From the NCBI GenBank assembly GCA_021209875.1, contig JAGYVD010000010.1:1798001-1862000 (forward strand): a stretch of DNA of 64,000 nucleotides, read 5' to 3'. The translations under genes and the position numbers were made by a program. Below are positions 55,792 to 64,000 of the stretch, one piece after another (within the stretch, counting starts at the first letter, position 1; every line of letters starts with the position of its first letter). A model generated the notes under the pieces. That model was not told where the DNA came from and did not search any database. It saw only the letters and a list, made by a program, of their open reading frames with translations. The DNA is from Rosellinia necatrix. Lineage: Eukaryota > Ascomycota > Sordariomycetes > Xylariales > Xylariaceae.

Positions 55792-58700
55792 TGTGCCAGA
55801 CCGAGACGTAACGCACCGAGAGCTTCGGGAGAGAGAGGGGGGAGGGGACGGGGAATGGGAAGGAAGGTTACGTTAAAACGTCACCAAGTGCAGGAGCTGG
55901 GTCACTGAGGCTCGAGCGACGCTTTTTGTACGTTCTCTGCTGGAGGGTAGCGTGTGTGCGCGGTTGGAGGAAATACCGCCGGCTCACGTGTAGGGATTGT
56001 GCAAGGGCGAGCAGCCACCAAACAATGGGATTTACACTCTCGTCTAGTTGCGACCCGGGATGTCGGAGCAAGATGCAACCGGGTGGCCAGGAAAACGTAA
56101 GGTATAAAGTGTAAAGCGGAAAACGTGAAGCGGAAAGCGTAAACTGCCAGCCGAGCGGTTTGGCGCGGAGAGTAGGTATGCTTGTCACTCAAATGAGGGA
56201 GCTTAATACTAGGTAGGATGGATGCCTGTGCAAGTATGTATGGTAACCCGAGACCTAGTGCGCCCCGGTGCTTGGTTGGCCTGGTAAATAGCGTGCCGCG
56301 AAGCAAACTTGGGTGTCGGATACCCTTATCTATGAGAGGCCGTATGTGACGAGAACAATGGCAAGACAGCAGAAAACGTGAAGGGGTGGATTCTACGAGA
56401 ACAATAAAGCCTGCGGGACGCTCGAGCGGAATTGTTGCAGGGACCTGGATGCTGGGAATTGAGGGGGGAAAAGAGAGAAAGCAAGGAAAAACCGACGGCG
56501 TTGGCAGAAGGGAGTGAGGGCGTACTTGGCCCGCAGCGGGTTTAGGTGATGATGTAGTGCTTTCAGCGCCTGTGCAAGGATGGCATTAGGCGCTTCTGGG
56601 AGGAGGTGCTAGGTCATAACCGTGCTTTTAACTACTTTCTAGGCCTGCCGGGCGTCATAGCCACCGCCAATCACTCCCAATCAATCACTGCAATTCGGAT
56701 GTACCTACCTACTGGGCTGTAAGTATATTGGGGGGGTAATTGTCCCCAATGGGGTTCTTTCTACCACTTCCAAAAGTACTTGAGCAGGTCAGGCAGCTTG
56801 GGTATCGAAGGAAGAGGGTGCATTTATGAGGGTGCCTAGCTGATTCGACAATAAGAGTAATTGCTCAAGACCAAAGATGAAATGGGAATGGTTAAGCGAT
56901 TAGTGACACGATATGCATATGGGCATCGACATGGAATAGACCCGCGAGGAACACACACCCGTGGACGCTTCCAAGCTTGATAAAGCAACGTCGAAGTGCA
57001 AGGGCACGTACATGGAAAACACAAGTCGTTGGAGAGTACAGGTTTCCAACCGCTAGAAACACGAGCGTGCTTTTACGGATAGACGCCGATACCGAGGTAT
57101 GCGGCACCTTTGTCTCAGAACGCTGTTTATAGAACCCTTATGACGTCGTAGGCGCTAGCTTTTTCGCGGCGCTGAGACTTGATACTTGTGCTATAAAGCC
57201 TCTAAAACATGGCCTTTTAGTAGGTAGGTATGGTAAGAAGGGATAGATAGCTGACATTTGTTGCCATGACAGCTACAGCAACGACAAACGCAAGACTCTT
57301 AGGAAGTCTAATTAGGTACTACCTACTCAAGACCAGTACCGGCAGGCTAAGTGACCGTATTTATTAACCCGCCTATTCAACTCCCGAAGCACCAACGAAC
57401 TTGCACTCTTCGCTTATCTATCCCAATGCGACTCAAGGTTAATATCATCGCGATCGAACGGAGTTAGATGCTTGTATCTAGTGTACGGCAAACCGGTATC
57501 GTGTTGTCTGGGCCAGTCAGGATCCCAGTCATACTACCTAACCTTTGCGTACTAATACTTACTGCCTAGTATTGACCTTGACAGTTACATTTTTGAGTAC
57601 CCAGTGGTGTGTGTAGCTGCAGCTGCAGAGTAGACATACATACATATGTACCCACGCTAGCAGTATCTTCGAGACCCATAAAAACAAAAAGAAGGGAAAC
57701 CCATGACGGCCTTGTTAGCGCAGCAAATATCCGGGATAATGACGTGCACCTACGTCATTGCGCTCTACCCCATAATAGACGTCGCATTTTTTTTATGTTG
57801 AAAACGGTGGTTTAATTAATTGGATTCTCCAACTGCACCCAGATTAGGTTATGAGATATGGTAACCTGCAGCTGAATCGGGTCGTACCAATGAGATATTC
57901 TGATAAAAACCCACTGCGATGGATATCACGGCCTAGGCAAGTATGTACACCATATGTTCCTAGTTGCTATTACAGTAGCCACAGTAGTATGTTCAAGTCC
58001 TCGCGCCCGAATGTGACCCATAAACCCTTGGCCGCGTTATCAGAGTAAAGGAAGCCGGAATGCCTTGGCGATTTCGGCAACGAGGTCAGTTTATCATTAC
58101 ATAGGTATTGATAACATTTCAACTGTGGTCGCATTCTCTACTATCTAACCTCGATTAGGTAGGTAGGCCTAGTTTTACCCCACCATCTCGGGTCTGCTCA
58201 TGCAACGGATTGACTCGCCAAACCGCTTTCGTGTTTTGCCTGGTGAAGTAGCGTGCATTAAGGGGATCAGGGGGAAAGGCAAGCAAGCATTCAGTGCCTT
58301 CTGTCGACTCCGCCAATCACCACGTGCAACAGCGATCTGCCCGGTTGAATGTGATGCCTACTTAATTTTCCTAATCCAGCGCATAAGTACTTAATCCTTC
58401 TAGAGTTATACAGTTCTTAGGCCTTGGTTTAAGACAGCTTGCAGACAACTTCTCCCGTCTAGTGTACTTCTGAGGCATCGGATCCTCAATATGAGACTGA
58501 CAGGTGACATCCGACCCTTTATAGTCGCCCTACCCTTTTCTCGGTAAGCCTTAAAGCAAATATCGAAGTATTCGGAAGATTCTTGTCATTAGGAGGTAAA
58601 CATCTAAAAAAAAAAAAAAAACTTTGCTAATCTGCCACAAGCGCGGGATGTTGTAGGCCTCCCTAGTTACAGAGTAAGTGGCGAGCCTCATGTTCCATGG

Positions 58701-59671
58701 TCAGATCCTCGAGATCCGAGAAGTGATTTGCGTCATACCGATCGGCGACGCAGCATGGGAAAGATGAGTCTGCACAGCATTGTTCACCGGGCGACCAATA
58801 ACTTTAAGATCCGCACGAGAGACCGCCGCTGACCTAGGCCCTGAATATCCGGCAACCCGTCATAGCGATCTTAGCACTAAATGTCATGGAATATTGGAAG
58901 TGCGTAATACACGTATGTAGATAAATACCTGTCTGTGTATGGAATGGAAGGACGGAGAATAAGCAGACACGATCAATTACCAAACAGCTCCTCCAGCTTA
59001 TGCCACCACCTACTTTGGGAACCTCTGACAGGGCGGATACCAGACAACGACCCCTCGTCTAAGCGCCCCAATGCCAATTCCTAAACCGGCCACAAATCCA
59101 TCAATATTGACAATTGCTCTCCCTAACCTCAGAAATGACGGGAATCTTCACATGGAGTTGGAATCGCATTCTCGTGTTGCACAACAACGCTCTAAGCAGG
59201 CTACAGGCCAAGTCCTGGAGCCAGCGGTAAGAGCCGGGCTCCTTTCGCTACCGCACCCCCGAAAGCCTATGCCGCCCGCCGCTTATGTATTCCCGTACCT
59301 TGCAGGTGGGCTGAGCTGAACCCTCCCGGATGGTGCGGCATCGTCCAACACAACCTGGGACCCAAGTTCGGGATTTCTCACGCCCCAATTACCCATATGA
59401 TCATTTGACTTATGAGTCTTATAAATCACCAGACTAAATACGACAACTTATATACTGCCGGGGCGCCTACGGCATAACCGGTGTGGCGGCTGGGTAGGTA
59501 TTTCCTACACATTCACCTTAAAAATGGTGCCGGCATTCAGCGGGTGGAGGGGGCCAAAAATCATGCACAACTTGGCAGATGTGTTCAATTGGGATACCGT
59601 ATAGAGAGGCAACGCCGAGCCGACAGGTTGGGTACCGATTAGGTCAGTGACCAGCGGCACATGACACATCG
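55792..59671. other. 3.9-kb spacer
   Basis: The kinase promoter (pyrimidine-rich near 55680-55860), then sequence without a supported gene. AGGTAGGT/ACCTACCT words recur near 56700, 57220, 57310 and 58160; a run of 15 A's lies at about 58606-58620. Frames of 60 to 130 codons here lack family features. Confidence 0.5.
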
Positions 59672-61723
59672 CTACAGCCAAACCAACACCGCCTCACTAC
59701 TGGCAACGGTCACACTAGCAGCGCCACCCACAACGCCCACTATCTCGGTATCCCGTCGGACATCCTTGACCTCCTTGCCCAGGCTGTCGTGTGTCCACTG
59801 GCTGCCGCCATACGTAATGGAATCAGCCGCCGCGCCAGCGCCCAGGGGCGAGTTTAGGTGGTACACCGTAATCTGTGTCACATCGTCGGGGACCTCGAGG
59901 TTCAGCGTGACGCTGCCGCGCGCCGAGGCCGACGATGTCTGGTTCCAGTAGTTCATATTTACGACCGCAATCCGCTTCGGCGTGCCGTCTTCATAGGCGG
60001 CGTACGCCGCGACGTTAGCGTTATCGACCGGGATTTGCGACACCCGCGTCCTCCCCGAGTCACCCTATCATTAGTTAGTGCAACAACGCCCTAAGAATAC
60101 GAATTCCTAGCGTTCGTTCGCAGAACCCGGAGCGACGAGGAGATAACTCACTACCAAAACGTTAGTTCAACTCTTCAGCAAGCTGTTGGGTGGGGGAGTT
60201 TGCATTGGCTGGGAGGCTAGGCGAAAAATTGATTGTTGCCACACACCTATAAAATCTGCCACGAATGGCTGCGAGTAGTAGTTTGAGAAGACCTGCGCCG
60301 GCTTTCCTGCGCTCGCGACAGGGAGCCACATGTTATAACCCGCGTCTGTTCGAGATCAAAGGTCAGTATCATTCGCTCCGGGTGGGATCTGAGTGGAGAT
60401 ACGAAGCTCTCAGTCCGCGGACTTAGCTTAAAAATAGATACAACTTACGCATGATCTGCTGGTAGTTGATACGCGCAACGCCGATAGCCATGCTATAGAG
60501 ATAGAAATCAACCTGCCAAAGGGCGGACCCTAGCCGAGCTTGGTACTCATAGGTATTAGTAGGCTGCAGTGAGTTGCCAACCTCGGACAGCACTACGGCA
60601 CTCGGAGAGTCAGTAATCAAACATGCAGTACTTGGTCTTTCAATTACCAGTGTTTCGAAAAGAGTTGGGAGCTCCCAGTGTGGGTGACAACTCATTTGAG
60701 GGCCCTCCCTTACTGAGCCGCAGATAGGAGGAACAACGGCGGAGAATCCTTACCGAACGGTATTTCGGGCTTGTTGGCACGCAGCCAATTGATCCGCACC
60801 TTGAGCTGGTCAAGATGGGTGTGCGTGATCGTAAGGTTCATGAGCAGGCTCCCGAGCGTAGCAGCTGTCCCCGCTGACCCCTGGTAGTAATGGGCCGCGA
60901 CCTCTTTGATCACCCCGCCGTCGTCAATACCTAGGCCAAAACACCTGTCGACCGCGAATATGTACTGGTTAGCCGTCACGTCGGCGTCGAAACGCGCAGC
61001 GGTGTCAAAGGCCGTGAAGTAGCGTCCGGACGGCACGCTGGGTACTGCATCTTTGATCGCCGACACATACTTCGTCCAGTTCCCGACGTAGGACTCGTTG
61101 TTGAGATTTCCTTGGTACTGTGGCGGGTGGAGCGGGATTCCGTTCGCACCGGTGAAGGTGTTCGTGTAGAGATCTGCCTCGTTGCCAGGTTGGATGGAGA
61201 AGATCTTGTCCACGCCTATGATATCCACTGCCGATTGGGCCCATGCAACAGGCTCGCTGATGTTCATTGTGGCCATTGGAACCTGAATGATGTACACAGC
61301 GTCGGGGAAGTTCTTGGCGAGATGCCAGTATGAGGGCCCGATAAACGTGTGTCCGATATCTTGATAGTTATTTTGCTCGGCCACGGGCAATGCCGGCTCG
61401 GTCTGGTCGGGGAAATACTTCCCATAATCCGGAGATGTTCCGCCTAACCGTATATTTGGCTTTCCACCGGTCCTCGAGTAGATGGCGTCCATTAAATTGG
61501 TCGAGAAAACGTTCACATTGCCTTCGTCATCCTGGGCATAGCGTGTAAATGAGGCCTGCTCAAAAGCCAGTCCTAGGAAATCGGGGTTTATCTCGGAGGA
61601 GGCTTCTAGTGGGACAGTTATTGGGATTTGGACAGAGCTTGATGGCCTAAATATGTAGGCCGTTAGGACGGACTTCCCGAGGGCCAGCAAGAGCCCTGCA
61701 GGCTTGAGAGTTCTCAGTACCAT
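59672..61723 (-). CDS. Glycoside hydrolase family 79 protein (beta-glucuronidase-like), secreted
   Basis: Likely extracellular glycosidase of the GH79 class. Four exons: 60754-61723, 60449-60592, 60245-60345 and 59672-60064; 535 aa, all frames consistent. A signal-like N-terminus (LLLALGKSVLTAYIF) is followed by the TIM-barrel domain: FLGLAFEQASFTRYA, KPNIRLGGTSPDYG, the acid/base-type motif FSIQPGNEADLYT with its Asn-Glu pair, and across exon 1-2 the strand ending in LSEVGNSLQ, whose Glu is the probable nucleophile. Exon 3 gives GYNMWLPVASAGKPAQVFSNYY. Exon 4 is a beta-sandwich domain (RIAVVNMNYWNQT, TVYHLNSPLG, GSVTLNLEVPD). Donor GTGTGG of intron 3 is chosen because the neighbouring GT gives an immediate stop; this intron is long (180 nt). 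The substrate (glucuronide, 4-O-methyl form or heparan-type) is not readable. Confidence 0.9.
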
Positions 61724-62581
61724 GATGGATCAAGGCGGTATGTCTTCAACGTTCTTAGCGCTTTTATTACGTCTTCAATCCTGAACTAATGAAAAGGCAC
61801 AGCGAAGATTTCAACGAATTCGATTACGATTCGGCCGGGCCTTTTATACAAAAGCCAGGCATACCAGGCCCCAAGTAGCGGCCGTTGCGCCGTATCCCGT
61901 CGCGTGCTGGATAACATGATGCCAAGGTCAGGGAGGCCGTGGCCAACAAGGTCTTCAGTGGTCGCTGCAATTTGATGCAGTATTTCTACTGGCTGGAGCC
62001 AGAGAGATGTCGTGCTTCGAGATATGCATCGGCACTCGGGGACCGCTAGCTGCGATTGGATTGGCCTGACGACTGGTTCAAGGCGGGGGTGATGCAGCGC
62101 CCCCCACATTGAGTCCTGGCTCTCATGGTGAGTAGGTAGCGGTTTTGCTGTTTTAGTGACAGATGACGGTATCGTGCTTCTAGCAGAGCCTTCCGTCATA
62201 AAATGGCCCGCGAGAGTGGCTTTGATGTAATGCCTATTTAAATACACTTTGTTTTCCGATGGTCGCCGTTAGAGAAAACAGTGGAAACAGTCCACCGCCC
62301 AATATGTCGAGAACGGTATTGCATCAACGTAAGCGCTGATGCACGCGGTCGTGGACGATGATTCATTTATACATAAATAAGACGTCAGATCTAGACCGAA
62401 CATAAAGGAAAATTATCTAGTCTGGCTGGGAGTTTAAGCCGATGTCCATTAGCCCCCTCGTGAGCTTGCCCAGGATTTAACTCTCGTCATCGCATTGTCG
62501 TCGCGATTGAAGTGCATACTCACTGTGAGATCTGAGGCCACCCCGCTCTCGACGTGCCCATCTCCCCACTACCACTACCTA

Positions 62582-62703
62582 ACCTACCTACCTACCTACC
62601 TACTATAGCCTAGACTAGACGTTAATAAACTACCTACCTACCTACCTACCTACTATAGCCTAGACTAGACGTTAATAAACTACCTACCTACCTACCTACC
62701 TAC
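62582..62703. repeat. 50-bp direct tandem duplication within ACCT microsatellite
   Basis: Two perfect 50-bp copies (62582-62631 and 62632-62681) plus a partial third. Each has a CTACCTAC run followed by TATAGCCTAGACTAGACG and TTAATAAA. Perfect identity suggests a recent event. Confidence 0.92.
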
Positions 62704-62730
62704 CTAAGCTAGGTAGGTAGGTACCCAGGT
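62684..62730. repeat. Inverted ACCTACCT / AGGTAGGT hairpin
   Basis: The right end of the duplication, ACCTACCTACCTA, is followed after a short AGC spacer by TAGGTAGGTAGGT, so the strand can fold into a near-perfect hairpin of about 13 base pairs. Confidence 0.8.
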
Positions 62731-63845
62731 GAGTATCACATGCCTAGGGATGCTTCAAAATTGCCTAAGTTAAGCAGGCTGACAATTCCGGTTTGGCATC
62801 AAACCAGTATTCATGGTTGATATACTTGGTATGGATGACTGGGTATATTCCCCATATACCTGTTCATAGTGGATTAGGGAACTTCTAGTGCAATAAGGCT
62901 CTGAGGTGCCATCATGAGTAGGTAGGCACCTACCTACCTAGGTACTTGGCAAACTTTAAACAGTTGTTCGGTAGCGGATTCTCGGAGCCACTAAATTACT
63001 TACCTAAGGTAACCTACCTAGGTAGTATAGGCCTAGTCCTGGGCCTAGCCTAGGGCATTGATTGCTACCGAGTTACAAAAGACCAAAGGTGCTTTACACG
63101 TCTAGATGCTTACCTTATAGATTAATAAGCATGCCGTACTTCGAGCTACACTAGTCTGTAGGCCAGGTAAGTGCCCCTTCAGAAGCAGGGGAGGGAATCT
63201 CAGTACGTAAGCCCAAGGCACACTTGCCGTAAGGCTCCTACGGTACCTAGGTACTTGCTTATCTACCTTTGGATCTGCTTGCGGTAGTGCAAACTAAGGT
63301 ACATATGTGCTTCTCTCCACGAACTATGCCCGGGCAGGTAGACTAAGCCTAGGTAGTCACATCTCGGTCCGTACCGCTGAATACCTATCACCTGCCTACA
63401 TACATACCTCCTTAAGGTAGCAACATTGGCGAGGCGAGATACCGTGTAATCCTCGTAGGTAGATAGTTGCCTTTTTATGTCGCGGATTTCTTTTTTTTCG
63501 TCTTCTCCAGGGTCCGATCTTGCGCACAGGCAAAGACGTGGTGGTACTAGTTATCTGGCCCGGGCGAAGTGTATGTTACCTGGTTGCCTGACGTCTTACG
63601 TGTTCCTCACATGTTGATCTATCGCCTCGGTTTGCCCTCTATCACCTCTGGTCTGAGCTCGCCCTGGTTGCCTACACGCATATCCAGCACGCATATTCAG
63701 CCTGGTCACCCGATTAGCCAACTAAGTTTTCCCTCCCTCAACAGCATCTGCCCTGTCCCTTCCTCCGTCACCCCATCCGTTCGCTTGGCGTAGCCCCGAT
63801 ATACCATCAAGCCACCAACATCGTTTCCCTATCCCCTTTACCGGT

Positions 63846-64000
63846 ATGGTTGGCTCTACTAGGAACATAGCCGACGACTGGGAGCATGTCGAGGATGATG
63901 ATACTTTCTCTATCGTCTCTCTTCCTTTGTCGGAGGACGACACTTTAGCCTCTTCCCGAACTCGGACAAACATCCCCGCATCAAGCAACCCTCCCGACAA
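63846..64000 (+). CDS. 5' end of an unknown acidic protein (runs off window)
   Basis: An ATG at 63846 opens a frame that stays open to the last base (51 codons). It reads MVGSTRNIADDWEHVEDDDT, then FSIVSLPLSEDDT and a Ser/Arg/Thr-rich stretch. Acidic residues around a Trp-x-x-Val core (DDWEHV) resemble an Atg8-interacting motif, which is only a suggestion. No signal peptide. Upstream CT-rich sequence (63600-63840) fits a fungal leader. The family cannot be named from this fragment. Confidence 0.6.
   Translation, partial: MVGSTRNIADDWEHVEDDDTFSIVSLPLSEDDTLASSRTRTNIPASSNPPD

Larger units (their letters stand above)
61724..63845. other. Repeat-rich 2.1-kb spacer
   Basis: Divergent upstream region between the GH79 gene (-) and the partial gene at the end (+). 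The right half is unusually dense in ACCTACCT/AGGTAGGT words (62575-63450). A minus-strand frame at 61786-62247 has no family features. No RNA gene recognised. Confidence 0.5.

Noticed and set aside
1..64000. tRNA genes
   Set aside because: I looked for paired A-box and B-box motifs with a plausible acceptor stem and found none I could support. A tRNAscan run would settle this.

Overview
This window is nuclear DNA of a filamentous ascomycete (Pezizomycotina), most likely a Sordariomycete. The evidence is short introns with GTANGT/GTAAGT donors, CTAAC/CTGAC branch points and YAG acceptors; two Zn(II)2Cys6 regulators; 2EXR, RTA1 and WSC family genes; and dense interspersed ACCTACCT/AGGTAGGT microsatellites in the spacers. 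I could not fix the genus. Gene models are my own splicing from sequence; every multi-exon model given as resolved keeps reading frame across its junctions. Two models (the TRI14-like gene and the proline-rich gene near 51 kb) keep an unresolved junction, stated in their entries.

Housekeeping block, 0-20 kb: a 5'-truncated G1 cyclin, ribosomal protein S2, a 1472-residue secreted WSC/mucin-like protein, a two-domain sulfurtransferase (MST/Tum1 type), APC/C subunit Apc11, an acidic protein of unknown function, a plasma-membrane Qa-SNARE (Sso type) and a MEMO1-family protein.

Gene-poor block, 20-31 kb: one 2EXR-domain gene, then about 6 kb without a confident gene. It holds several minisatellites, one possible two-exon small gene and a few coding-like but stop-interrupted stretches.

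Accessory block, 31-47 kb: a Zn2Cys6 regulator divergent from a secreted metal-dependent amidohydrolase; a SNF2-family ATPase with an N-terminal MYND finger and an internal RING; then a TRI14-like secreted beta-propeller protein, an isochorismatase-type hydrolase, an RTA1 membrane protein and a second Zn2Cys6 regulator. The last four resemble a small catabolic, detoxification or metabolite-associated cluster without a backbone synthase.

Distal block, 47-64 kb: an Asn-rich secreted protein, a proline/histidine/glycine-rich protein, an Rck2/Srk1-like kinase with five exons, a long empty spacer, a four-exon GH79 glycoside hydrolase, a repeat-rich spacer with a 50-bp tandem duplication and hairpin, and the first 51 codons of a gene running off the end.
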